Shown here: positions 47,911 to 57,369 of the stretch, in pieces
How positions within the stretch are numbered: position 1 is the stretch's first letter
Layout: every line of letters starts with the position of its first letter
NCBI RefSeq assembly: GCF_018448495.1
Contig: NZ_CP049902.1
Span: forward strand, 1,302,001 to 1,366,000
Direction: 5' to 3'
Length of the DNA stretch: 64,000 nucleotides
Source: Psychrobacter sp. WY6
Lineage (GTDB): Bacteria > Pseudomonadota > Gammaproteobacteria > Pseudomonadales > Moraxellaceae
The notes under the pieces: model-generated
The model's database searches: none
What the model saw: only the letters and a program-made list of their open reading frames with translations
Told to the model about the DNA's origin: nothing
Position numbers and translations under genes: made by a program

Positions 47911-50671
47911 TCAATCACATTTGCTGTAAGCAGCAGGCTGCTCTCTTTGCATACTGAGACTTGCCATCAAAGCGGATCGTAGCGCTTCAAGTCTAGCAGC
48001 AGATAGCGGTTCATCATTTTGATCGCTGATATAAAACATATCTTCTGCACGTTCGCCCAAAGTGGTGATACGCGCCGCATGTACCTCAATTTTCTCCTGC
48101 AAAAATACCTGTCCTACTCTTGCCAATAGTCCCGGCTGATCAAGGGTTTCCAAGCTCATAATATGCTGATCAGAAGCCTCGTTAAACTCAAAATTAATCA
48201 CCGTGGTTACTTCAAAATGTCTAAGCTGACGCGGTATGCGCTTATTGGTAAGTTTCAGTAATGTCGGGTCTTTAAAAGCATTGATTAAGCGCTGTTTGAG
48301 CTCTTGTTGACTGTCCTCATCGACCAATAATGTGCCACTGGGATCGAGCAGTACATAGGAGTCCAAAGCAAAATCGCGGGTAGCAGTAATGATACGGGCG
48401 TCTAAAACATCCAAGTTCATTTGATCGAATACAGCCATGGTGACTGCAAACAGGTTCGTCTGATCTTGGGTATAAACAAAGACCTGTACCGCATCAAGGG
48501 CCAACTCACGATGCTCACGCAGTACCACCAATGGCGGGCTATCCGCATTAGAAGCAAGACCAATCGGCGGATGGTTCAAAATGGCCTCGGTATGCCATAA
48601 GATGTCTTCAGGAATTTCTCTCAAGAAATATTCATCACCCAAATCATCCCATAGCCTCAAGACTTCATCACGATTCATGTGTTGATTGTTGACATTATCG
48701 AGCATCGCTAAGGCTTGGGTACGTGTGGCACTGATCATATCTTGGCGGTTAGTAGGTGCATCGATATCAGCGCGCAAAATGCGCCGAGTTTGTGAGTATA
48801 ACTGTTTCATTAATGTGGCACGCCAGCTGTTCCACAACTGTGGATTGGTCGCATTCATATCCGCAACAGTGAGCACATATAAATGATTGAGGTGGGTGAC
48901 ATTACCGACTAAATTGGCAAAAATAGTGACCACTTCTGGATCTGAGATGTCTTTTTTCTGAGCAGTCATCGACATCAATAAATGATAGCGAGTGAGCCAA
49001 CCGACCAAGTTGGCATCTGCCAGACTCATACCATGCGCCAAACAAAATTCAGTCGACTCAGTTTGTCCAAGCTCACTATGGTTGCCACCGCGACCTTTGG
49101 CAATATCATGAAACATGGCGGCCAGTACCAAGATTTCCTTGCGCTCGATACGTTGAAAGATAGAGCTAACCAGTGGGAAATCTTCATAAAACCGTGGGTC
49201 GGTGAAGCGATGCAAAATCCGAATCAAAAATAAGGTATGCGCATCAACCGTATAACGGTGAAATAAATCATATTGCATCAGACCGGTCACTTGGGCGAAC
49301 GCAGGAATGTAGCTGCCTAAGACGCCATAGCGATTCATGGCACGCAGGCGATGAAACAGATAATTCTGCTCTTTTAAATTGGCTAAGAAGAGCGCTTGGT
49401 GAGCGGGGTTATCACGGTAGATTTGATCGATGCCACGCGCGGCGATTTTTAGCGCACGCAACGTATGAGTGCGCACGTTTTTGATACCGTACTGACCCAT
49501 CAGTAAAAACATCTCTAAGATGCATCAGGATGCTGGGCAAAAACCCGATGATGCGCCATGGCGATTTGGTCACCAACTTGGTTAAAGCGCGCATTGATTG
49601 GCTGCTTTTTTGGACGCTCATCATCAGGCAACTGCGGCTCTATAATCGTCTCGTAATAGTGATTGGTCAGCATCTCAGACAGCGTCGATATCTGCATGGC
49701 ACAGCGATAATAGTCGCGCATAAAACGCTCGACGGCGGCATTTGGTTGATCGTCTGGCTGCGTCTCATAACCCATCAACTGGGCAATTTCACGCTGATAA
49801 TCAAACAGCAGCTTGTTTTCGTTGCGACCAGTCAATACATGCAGATAATGACGTATTTGCCATAAATAACCTTCTGCAAAGTTCAGCTCATCGAACTCTT
49901 TTTCAGTCAAAAAGTTTTGTTGTACTAAGTCATAAAGCTTACCCACTCGAAAATAGCGTTTGGTCACCCAGCCGATGATATGAATGTCGCGTAGACCACC
50001 AGGGGCGGTTTTTATATTGGGTTCAAGGTTGTACTCGGTGGCATTGTGCTGTAAATATCGCGCTTTCGCTTCTGCGATTTTTACTTCAAAAAACTCACGT
50101 GGCGACCACTGTTTATTGACAATTTGAACGGGCACATCCTGTAAAGCCTCATTACCAATTAATAGCCGAGCTTCTAGCTGGGCACTGGCAATGGTGTGAT
50201 CGAGCGACGCCTCTAAAGCGTCATTAACACTACGTACCGAGAGAGCAGGCTCTAATCCGATATCCCACAATAGAGCCACCAACCGATCTATTTTCCCACT
50301 GGCATCAGCACCAATCTCATCAGGGAGAGCAATAAAATGTCGATGTCTGAATAAAGCGACAGCTCGCCGCGACCATAACCGCCTGTGGCAAATAAAGCCA
50401 AATCTGTCTTATCCAGCTCAAACCAGTTGAACAAGGCAATCAGCAATTCGTCAATCGCACCAGAGCGTGCCGCGACCAATTGACGAATATTGACACCGCG
50501 TTCAAGTGCACGGTTAATATCCTGATTAATTTGAGTCAACCAGTGAGGAATACCCAGTAGCGACTTTTCAGTGACAGGGGTGTCCGCTAGCAGTGACGCG
50601 TTTGTCGCTATATCCTTTGATAATAGAGGTAAAGGTGTCAGATCGATAGAAGCGACATCACAAGTAAACAT
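47911..50671 (-). CDS. glnD: bifunctional [PII] uridylyltransferase/uridylyl-removing enzyme, frameshifted
   Basis: Glutamine sensor that uridylylates and deuridylylates PII proteins, controlling nitrogen metabolism. About 920 residues. Nucleotidyltransferase motif LFATGGYGRGELSLYSDIDILLLS is followed by a break near 50285-50300 (SPDEIGADASGK becomes LMRLVLMPVGK). The second block runs from RLVALLWDIGLEPALSVRS through NIKTAPGGLRDIHIIGWV to HRVFAQHPDAS. A second break near 49515 leads to MFLLMGQYGIKNVR. The HD domain has LAAMFHDIAKGRGGNHSELG (His-Asp pair), and two ACT domains lie at the end (VQVFVYTQDQTNLFAVTMAVFDQ and MSLETLDQPGLLARVGQVFLQ). Start MFTCDVASIDLTPL. Confidence 0.94.
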
Positions 50672-50852
50672 GAGTGTTATCCCGTTAAGAGTTTAAAAAT
50701 AAAACGTTTCAGCTGAAAAGCGTAGAATCACCAGTGTGCTGGTAGCTGACAAAAGCCACAAATAGAAGTTACCAATATAAGTTATTAAGTCATCAGAGTA
50801 TAAAGATAAAAAGCGGGTGAGCACAATACTCAATATGACCTAATTATTGGCC

Positions 50853-50881
50853 AAAAAAAAGACCGCCTAGGCGATTTTTTT
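50853..50881 (-). terminator. Rho-independent terminator after map
   Basis: On the minus strand a palindromic stem around CGCCTAGGCG is flanked by A and T runs, ending in eight T. It is only about 5 bases past the map stop codon and separates map from glnD. Confidence 0.75.
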
Positions 50882-50885
50882 GATA

Positions 50886-51678
50886 TTACTGGGTCAAAAA
50901 ACTCAAATCTTCTTCAGGGCGAGTGGTAAACACCTCACAGCCATTATCGGTCACGACCATCGTATGCTCCCACTGTGCTGACAGCTTACGGTCTTTAGTA
51001 ATCGCCGTCCATTCGTCAGGCAAAATCTTGGTTTGCCATGTACCTTGGTTAATCATCGGTTCGATGGTAAAGGTCATGCCTGTTTTTAGCTCAAAGCCTG
51101 TGCCTTTTTTGCCATAGTGCATGACTTGCGGCTCATGGTGAAACTCATTACTAATGCCGTGACCACAGAACTCGCGAACGATACTGAAACGTTCAGGCTC
51201 GACCACTGCTTGGATAGCAGCACCGACATCACCTAGACGCGCACCGTTTTTGACGACACTCATACCAGCATATAGGGCGTCTTGTGCCACTTTGCAGATA
51301 CGCTGTGCCATGATAGAGCCGTTACCAACGATCCACATTTTTGAGGTATCGCCATAGTAGCCATTTTATCACGGTCACATCGATATTGATGATGTCACCA
51401 TCTTTGAGTAGCTTGTTTTCGGCTGGGATACCATGACAAACCACATGGTTAATCGAGGTACAAATTGATTTTGGGAAGCCATTGTAGTTAAGCGGTGCAG
51501 GAATAGCCTGTTGCACATTAACAATATAGTCATGGGCGATTTGGTTAAGTGCCTCGGTACTGATGCCAACTCGAACGTGCTCATCGAGCATGACAAGGAC
51601 ATCACTGGCAAGTTTACCGGCCACGCGCATTTTTTCTATGGCTTCTGGGGACTGGATAAGGGATTTTTTAGTCATCAT
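50886..51678 (-). CDS. map: type I methionine aminopeptidase, frameshifted
   Basis: Removes the initiator Met from nascent proteins; essential in bacteria. About 264 residues. Start MMTKKSLIQSPEAIEKMRVAGKL; motifs NYNGFPKSICTSINHVVCHGIP (His) and GDIINIDVTVIK. One G is missing near 51362: restoring it turns WLLWRYLKNVDRW into DGYYGDTSKMWIVG, which contains the second metal Asp. The remainder has FCGHGISNEFHHEPQVMHYG (metal His and substrate His), MTFTIEPMI (metal Glu) and WEHTMVVTDNGCEVFT (metal Glu region). The map-glnD-dapC order is conserved in Proteobacteria; rpsB and tsf, often divergent from map, are not seen upstream. Confidence 0.96.
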
Positions 51679-51985
51679 TATATTACTTATAGTTATGGAA
51701 TTAATGGCTTGAATTATAACATAAATGAAGACGCCGCTGTTTTACGTTAAGTGATAGTGAATCTATCATTATTATTGATAATAATTGCTTTACAGCGAAG
51801 TAGGGGCAGTTGTGACCCTCTAGTCACGATAATATATTCATATTTTGACAATTTAGTTGAATGTTACAGAAGATATAAGTAATGTAATTTTGCATGCTAA
51901 AGGAATTAGCAGCAATCTTTGCCGCTTCTGCTGTCGTATTTGAGAGGTAAAGATAACCCACATTAATGATAACAAGGACGTTATT
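51679..51985. promoter_or_regulatory. divergent region map/lipase
   Basis: AT-rich, no ORF called. TTGACA occurs at 51845-51850, but no -10 stands at ideal spacing (ATATAA is about 22 bases away). A purine-rich AACAAGGACG precedes the lipase start as its ribosome binding site. Confidence 0.4.
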
Positions 51986-53062
51986 ATGACGCTAAAAACT
52001 TCTCTAGCTTCGGCTTTCACGCCCAGCGCATTTCTCCCCTCACTTGGTGTTATCGGTGCCGGTGTACTCTTAATGGCTCTACAAACCACCTCGGCTCAAG
52101 CTGCTGGTCAATACTATAATTGCGCCAATTCAACCGGATGTAAGCTGGTCAGCAACAAATACTGGACGTCAAATCATACTGATACAAAATACCCAATTGT
52201 TATGGCACATGGTCTTGGCGGCTTCACTAACTTGTTTGGGATTATCGACTACTTCAATGGCATTCCTCAAGAGTTGATGAAAGGCGGCTCAGAGGTATAT
52301 ACCACCAAAACGTCAGCCGTCAATAACAGTGAGATTCGCGGAGAGCAGCTGCTACAACAAGTCAAAACCATCACTGCCATTTCAGGTGAGCCTAAAGTCA
52401 ATTTATTTGGACACAGTCAAGGCGGTATAGATATCCGCTATGTCGCTGGCGTCGCGCCAAAATATGTCGCATCAGTCACGGCAGTCTCAAGCCCAGAACA
52501 AGGGTCAAAAACGGCAGATTTTGTCAAAAACACCCTCGAGCCAAACAACACCACAGGTAATCCATCCAATGTCACAACACAGCTAGTCTCAGGCGTGTTC
52601 AATTTGATTGGTGGCTTTACAGACGTTGGCTCAGGTATCAGTTTTAAAGAGATACAAGAGCAAGATGGCTGGCAAGCGCTCGTGGCTCTATCAACCGATG
52701 GTGCTGCTAAGTTCAATGCCAAATTTCCTGCGGCAATGCCAAAAAACTATTGTGGTCAGCCGACCAGTACTGCTGTCAATGGCATTAAATACTATTCGTT
52801 CAGCGGGGTTGGGCAAATAACAAGCGCACTGGATCCTAGTGATTATTTATTGGCAGCAACGAGCGTACCGTTTGCAGGCGAGTCTAATGATGGGTTGGTG
52901 TCTGCTTGCTCAAGTCGTCTTGGTTATGTGATTCGGGATAATTATAGAATGAACCATTTGGATTCAGCCGATCAAGTATTGGGTCTGACGGCATGGGGCG
53001 ATTCTGAGCCAAAATCTATCTATCGTACTCAGGTCAATCGTCTTAAAAACGCTAACCTTTAA
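51986..53062 (+). CDS. secreted triacylglycerol lipase (subfamily I.1/I.2 type)
   Basis: Hydrolyses long-chain triglycerides outside the cell. 358 residues, intact. The signal peptide is about 38 residues, ending LQTTSAQA. Mature protein: oxyanion loop YPIVMAHGLGGFTN, nucleophile elbow VNLFGHSQGGIDIRYVAG (Ser), acid in FAGESNDGLVSACSSRLG and His in YRMNHLDSADQV. Two cysteines (YCGQP, SACSS) can form the disulfide typical of foldase-dependent lipases. The dedicated foldase gene follows 74 bases downstream. Export is expected by Sec and then the type II system, not encoded here. Psychrobacter-type lipases of this class are often cold-active; that is inference. Confidence 0.93.
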   Translation: MTLKTSLASAFTPSAFLPSLGVIGAGVLLMALQTTSAQAAGQYYNCANSTGCKLVSNKYWTSNHTDTKYPIVMAHGLGGFTNLFGIIDYFNGIPQELMKGGSEVYTTKTSAVNNSEIRGEQLLQQVKTITAISGEPKVNLFGHSQGGIDIRYVAGVAPKYVASVTAVSSPEQGSKTADFVKNTLEPNNTTGNPSNVTTQLVSGVFNLIGGFTDVGSGISFKEIQEQDGWQALVALSTDGAAKFNAKFPAAMPKNYCGQPTSTAVNGIKYYSFSGVGQITSALDPSDYLLAATSVPFAGESNDGLVSACSSRLGYVIRDNYRMNHLDSADQVLGLTAWGDSEPKSIYRTQVNRLKNANL

Positions 53063-53067
53063 TAATG

Positions 53068-53115
53068 TAAGCTTTTAAGAACATACGCTTTTAAAAACAT
53101 AAGCCTTTAAGCTGA
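53068..53115 (+). repeat. three imperfect 16-bp tandem repeats between lipase and foldase genes
   Basis: TAAGCTTTTAAGAACA, TACGCTTTTAAAAACA and TAAGCCTTTAAGCTGA are consecutive 16-base units (53068, 53084, 53100). They fill most of the intergenic gap and contain no hairpin strong enough to terminate transcription. Confidence 0.6.
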
Positions 53116-53136
53116 CTTATAAAAGAACCCTTATTT

Positions 53137-54249
53137 ATGTCGAATAATCGCCGCCCAGCCTATCTACCAATAGTTATAATCGCCGTGGTTAGCATAGCCA
53201 TAACGGCGGCGGTGATTATGTGGTTCAAACCTGATAATACACGTATGGCTACAGCGCAACCAGTATCCAGTGCCCTCACTAGTGAGGCTGATGCTACTCT
53301 ATCAACTGCGCTGGATAATGGCCAAGTAGTGCAAACAACAGCCGACCAAAACCAATCTCTATTTGTCACTGGATTGGAGCGTTTGCCGCGCTCATTACAA
53401 GGCACGCAAATTGACGGCGAAATCATTATTGACGAAAATAAGCAGTTGGTCGTCACTGAAGGTCTACGGCGTCTATTCGATTATTTTTTGTCGGCGCTGG
53501 GTGAAGAAGATGAAGCGGTTATTTATGCCCGTGTTGAAAGCTATATTCGTCACCACACGCCAGAGCCAGCCGCTAGTCAAGCGGTCGCTATATTTGACCA
53601 ATATATTACCTATCTTAAAGCCATTTCTGAAATAGAACAACGTTATGGCAATCTGCAATTACAAGCGGCAAAAAGCGGTGAGCTGGATCTAAATATCGTC
53701 GCTCAGCAAAAGCAAGATGTAGCCAAGTTGCGTCAGCAGTATTTTACTAAAGAAATCATTACCGCCTTCTTTGGTGCAGAAGAGGAGTATGATGATTATA
53801 GTATGGAGATGGTCAGAATCAACCAAAACCAGCAGCTAACGGATGTGCAAAAAGAGGCAACACGGCAGAACTATATAAGCCGTATGCCGGATAATGCGCT
53901 CAAAGCCGGTATCACCCAGCAAGCCAACCTGAACGAGCTGATGAATCGCACAAAACAGATGCAAGCAAAAGGGGCAACGGCTCAGGAATTGTATAACATG
54001 CGTCGTGATCTGGTAGGTGCTCCAGCCGCCGCACGCCTCGCGCAAGTCGATGCAGAAGATGCTAACTTTGCTCAACGTTTCGACCAATATCAAGCTCAAA
54101 AACAGCACTTATTGAGTCAAAGTGCAGATAAAACGCAAGCACAAACCCAAATCAATCAAATCGAACAGCAGCTATTTAGTGAGGCTGAACGCAAACGTTT
54201 GGTAGGCTATGCTGCTTTGCAACAACAGAACCTCGCCAATCTGGAGTAA
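53137..54249 (+). CDS. lipase-specific foldase (lipase secretion chaperone, Lif)
   Basis: A membrane-anchored periplasmic steric chaperone that folds the lipase encoded just upstream. 370 residues, intact. One N-terminal membrane anchor (about 8-30, LPIVIIAVVSIAITAAVIMW), then a variable Ala/Thr-rich linker, and the chaperone domain with the hallmark motif RRLFDYFLSALGEED at about residue 110. A long helical region follows, ending ERKRLVGYAALQQQNLANLE, the arms that embrace the lipase. The lipase-foldase order and spacing indicate co-expression. The usual symbols are lif, limA or lipB; I leave the field empty because naming differs. Confidence 0.93.
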   Translation: MSNNRRPAYLPIVIIAVVSIAITAAVIMWFKPDNTRMATAQPVSSALTSEADATLSTALDNGQVVQTTADQNQSLFVTGLERLPRSLQGTQIDGEIIIDENKQLVVTEGLRRLFDYFLSALGEEDEAVIYARVESYIRHHTPEPAASQAVAIFDQYITYLKAISEIEQRYGNLQLQAAKSGELDLNIVAQQKQDVAKLRQQYFTKEIITAFFGAEEEYDDYSMEMVRINQNQQLTDVQKEATRQNYISRMPDNALKAGITQQANLNELMNRTKQMQAKGATAQELYNMRRDLVGAPAAARLAQVDAEDANFAQRFDQYQAQKQHLLSQSADKTQAQTQINQIEQQLFSEAERKRLVGYAALQQQNLANLE

Positions 54250-54560
54250 TGCCTAACATAAATAAGTAAAACGGTAATTTTGACGAGAAATTGTCGGCTT
54301 TTAGAGTATATTCGAGAAGTTATATAAAAAGTGTTAGCAGTTAATGTACTGTCTAACAATAGAGGTTAGCAAAAAGACTATAGAGCGCAACAAAAACAGG
54401 GTAATCATACACTCAATCTATAATGACAGTTAAGCTCCAGTTGTGCATAATGACCGCATTATTGAGAGTAATGAATAAAACAGTAAATTAATCATAATAA
54501 AAACGAATGTTTAGGATAAGAGTTATTTTTTATTCTAAAAAAACCACTATAGGAGCTTAT
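54250..54560. other. intergenic region foldase/META-domain gene
   Basis: 311 bases without a gene. A small inverted pair TGTTAG/CTAACA lies at 54332-54358. No clear terminator is seen after the foldase gene. The end carries AGGAG for the next gene. Confidence 0.4.
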
Positions 54561-55049
54561 ATGAAAAACATGACTAAAATGATGATGGCAGCGACACTTG
54601 CGGTAGGTACGTTGGCTGCTGGTTGCCAAACCACCCCTAGCGTAACAGCGCCAGTGACTCAACCAATTACTTCTAATACGCTACAAGCATATGATTGGCA
54701 GCTCGTTGACGCAAAACGCAGCAATGGCGATAAGGTTAGCCAATTGTTCTTTGATCCAGCGAAGCCGTTGACGCTAAAGTTCTTCAAAGATAGTGGCAGT
54801 GACCGTGTGACCTTTATGAACACCTGTAATAACATGGGCGCTGACTACAAGGTTGTGAATGGCAATGTCGTATTAGGCAACGTTTTATCTACTATGATGG
54901 CATGCCCTGAGCCACAAGCAAGTTTTGATACTGCGACTTTAGCGACCGTGCAAGGTAAATATAGCATCAGTAAAAATGCCAATAACACGCCTATCTTGAC
55001 CATTACCAATAGTAATCAAGTTGCCCATTTCAAAGCCGTTTCTAAATAA
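54561..55049 (+). CDS. META/HslJ-domain lipoprotein
   Basis: 162 residues, intact. ATG 54561 follows AGGAG. Signal MKNMTKMMMAATLAVGT with lipobox LAAGC at about residue 20. META domain: YDWQLVDAKRSNGDKVSQ, PLTLKFFKDSGSDRVTFMNTCNNMGADYKVVNG and MMACPEPQASFDTATLATVQGKY. The TCNN and MMACPE cysteines are the family signature, as in HslJ, linked to novobiocin resistance and heat-inducible in E. coli; role here not known. It has its own terminator. Confidence 0.85.
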   Translation: MKNMTKMMMAATLAVGTLAAGCQTTPSVTAPVTQPITSNTLQAYDWQLVDAKRSNGDKVSQLFFDPAKPLTLKFFKDSGSDRVTFMNTCNNMGADYKVVNGNVVLGNVLSTMMACPEPQASFDTATLATVQGKYSISKNANNTPILTITNSNQVAHFKAVSK

Positions 55050-55124
55050 TTCAATCATTATAGATGGTTTTTAAATAGTATTTGCTAAAAGCTTTTTTTT
55101 ATAAAAGTCAGATGTAGTTTTAAA

Positions 55125-55153
55125 AATGCCTCACTATCTAGTGGGGTTTTTTT
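55125..55153 (+). terminator. Rho-independent terminator after the META-domain gene
   Basis: CCTCACTA and TAGTGGGG arms (one wobble) followed by seven T, 80 bases past the stop codon. Confidence 0.75.
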
Positions 55154-55301
55154 GTCCAAAATTTGGCATGGTTTACGCTACACTGTCATTTGCTATTAAG
55201 TAAAGTCTTTAGGCTAGGATATTTTAATGCACTCAATCTTTTAGCCTTGATTGTCAAGATTCTCAGTACGCAATAATCAATACTTTATTGGACGTTATTT
55301 T

Positions 55302-56306
55302 ATGTCAAAAATGCTTGTATCAAAATCATCCGTCAATATAAGAACGATAAGTAATATCACCGCACTAACGACTTTTATTCTGTTGACGGGTTGTCAGACC
55401 TTGCCTAGTACGATGTCTAAAACGATGCAAGCACCTGCTAATAATATGAGTGCGAGCAATCCACTAACGGCACGAATGTCAGCGATAGATCGGCAAGGGC
55501 GCATTGCCTATGTCGAGGAGCAAGGAATCGGAGCTGCAAAGATATCGACGCTTTATAGCATTCGTCCTGATGGTAGTGATCGTCAGTTAATCGATCAGCT
55601 TAATGGTTATATTTATGCGCCAGCCTGGTCAGCTGATGGGCAACTGCTGGCATATAGTAAACAAGCGCCGCGCCAGCATCCTAAGATTTATATCTATGAT
55701 CGCAAAAGCAACATCCGCAACCTTGTGGTAAATGCTGAAGGCAGCAATATGTCAGCGTCGTTCTCACCTGATGGGCAAAAACTCCTATATAGCTCAACTG
55801 TCGGCGGCAATTCTGATATCTATGAGATACGTCTGAGTGACGGTAAGACCACACAGCTCACTACGTTACCGAGCACGGAAGTACAGCCAAGTTACGCCAG
55901 TGATGGGCAAAGTTTTGTTTATACCAGTGATAAAGTCCGCGCTGGACGTCCACGTATCTATCGCTATAACTTCGAGACTGCTAGTGCCGCGCCTGTGCTA
56001 ACAAGTGGCTATGTCGCCAGTCCGCAACTGAGCTTGGACGGTCAGCGCATGGCATATCTCAATGGTCGTAAGGCTGCGGTGATGACGCTGGCTACAGGGC
56101 AAGTTATCAATCTAGCAGAGACTGGACTGGATGAACCAGCACGTCTTTCACCATCTGCACAGTATGCTGTCTATCCGACAAAGCTTTCACAAGTGGGCGG
56201 TCAAAATGGCGGCAGCTTGGTCATTCATTCATTATCTGGTAATACAAGCTATGCGATCGGCAGTAAGGTGGGCGGAGTCGTGCGCTCGCCGATATGGGGA
56301 CGCTAA
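55302..56306 (+). CDS. TolB-like beta-propeller lipoprotein
   Basis: 334 residues, intact. Signal core ISNITALTTFILLTG with lipobox LLTGC. The rest consists of WD40-like/PD40 blades: ISTLYSIRPDGSDRQLIDQ, YAPAWSADGQLLAYSKQ, MSASFSPDGQKLLYSSTVGGNSDIYEIRLSDGKTTQL, VQPSYASDGQSFVYTSDK, RPRIYRYNFET, ASPQLSLDGQRMAYLN. It resembles TolB's propeller but lacks the N-terminal TolB domain, and no tol-pal genes are nearby, so it is a relative rather than TolB itself. Probably envelope-anchored. Start MSKMLVSKSS at 55302 is chosen for its signal peptide; an earlier TTG is in frame. Confidence 0.8.
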   Translation: MSKMLVSKSSVNIRTISNITALTTFILLTGCQTLPSTMSKTMQAPANNMSASNPLTARMSAIDRQGRIAYVEEQGIGAAKISTLYSIRPDGSDRQLIDQLNGYIYAPAWSADGQLLAYSKQAPRQHPKIYIYDRKSNIRNLVVNAEGSNMSASFSPDGQKLLYSSTVGGNSDIYEIRLSDGKTTQLTTLPSTEVQPSYASDGQSFVYTSDKVRAGRPRIYRYNFETASAAPVLTSGYVASPQLSLDGQRMAYLNGRKAAVMTLATGQVINLAETGLDEPARLSPSAQYAVYPTKLSQVGGQNGGSLVIHSLSGNTSYAIGSKVGGVVRSPIWGR

Positions 56307-56486
56307 AGGCAAAACCTATGTATTATGTAATGGAATGTATATAATCCTTGATAAAGCAACATAAGTTGATTTTAAAAATGTAAACTTGGCAGCATTAATT
56401 CGAGTGAGCATCATCCACATAATACCAATTTGCATAACCAAGTCATTGAGCTAATAGATTGGGTGAGCAAAAGGAGAACACGCGCA

Positions 56487-57152
56487 ATGCAGGAAGCTTT
56501 TTTAGTCTTTATCACTAAAATCAGTTTATATCCTACGATTATTTTTACGGGGCTTGTGATGTTCGTCACTTTATATTGGGTTGTGTCTTTACTCGGCATG
56601 GCAGATATGGATAGCGTAGACCTTGGTGAGTCAGGCGGTGATGCTGATGTCTCTACCTTATCATCGACTGGTTTTTTCACCGGTCTCATGCTCAAATTTG
56701 GTCTTTACGGTGTCCCTTTAATCATCATACTAAGCTTAATTAGCTTGATCGGTTGGTTGCTCAGCTATTTATATACCAGCTTTTTACACCAATATTTCGA
56801 TTCTGGCGTTCTGTATTATTTATTCGGTACAGGGGCGCTCATTTTCGTATTGGTCGTATCCATGTGGTTGACAGGCATTATTATTTCGCCGATTCGCAAA
56901 AATATCGCCAAAATTCCTAAACGTAATTCGTCTAATAATGTGGGTAAGATCGCTGTTGTGCGTACGCTTAGTGTCACAGATAAGCATGGCGAAGCAGAGC
57001 TAAATGATGGCGGTGCAGGATTGATATTAAAGATTCGTTCAGATATTGATGATAATTTATTAAAACAAGGCGATAGAGTGATGTTGGTCGAGTATTTAAA
57101 GGATGCCAATACCTATCGAGTTGCTGTCGTCGAAGATAAAAAAATATTGTAA
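56487..57152 (+). CDS. YqiJ-like membrane protein with C-terminal OB-fold (NfeD-like)
   Basis: 221 residues, intact. ATG 56487 has AAGGAG upstream. Two or three hydrophobic blocks (about 12-38 LYPTIIFTGLVMFVTLYWVVSLLG; about 70-97 GVPLIIILSLISLIGWLLSYLY; about 107-133 LYYLFGTGALIFVLVVSMWLTG) are followed by a soluble beta domain (NNVGKIAVVRTLSVTDKHGEAELNDGGAGLILKIRSD...GDRVMLVEYL). This layout, a transmembrane part plus an OB-fold and then a flotillin gene, is that of the YqiJ/NfeD partners of flotillins. It probably acts in the inner membrane with the next gene product. The gap to the flotillin gene is 217 bp. Confidence 0.75.
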   Translation: MQEAFLVFITKISLYPTIIFTGLVMFVTLYWVVSLLGMADMDSVDLGESGGDADVSTLSSTGFFTGLMLKFGLYGVPLIIILSLISLIGWLLSYLYTSFLHQYFDSGVLYYLFGTGALIFVLVVSMWLTGIIISPIRKNIAKIPKRNSSNNVGKIAVVRTLSVTDKHGEAELNDGGAGLILKIRSDIDDNLLKQGDRVMLVEYLKDANTYRVAVVEDKKIL

Positions 57153-57369
57153 AAATATGAATAAAATTATGCATTTTTAGAAGTAGCATAAATCGTTTTA
57201 AATTTGGTTATAGTCGGTTCAATGTAGTTCAGATATCAGAATGGTGCGTGACAGGGCTATAAAGCGCACATGCTGTAAACAGTGCTATGAATAGTAGAGT
57301 TAGCAGGCTTGATAGCGTATCTGATTTATATTGAATGGATTATGGAATGTTTTAATTAAAGGAATGGAT

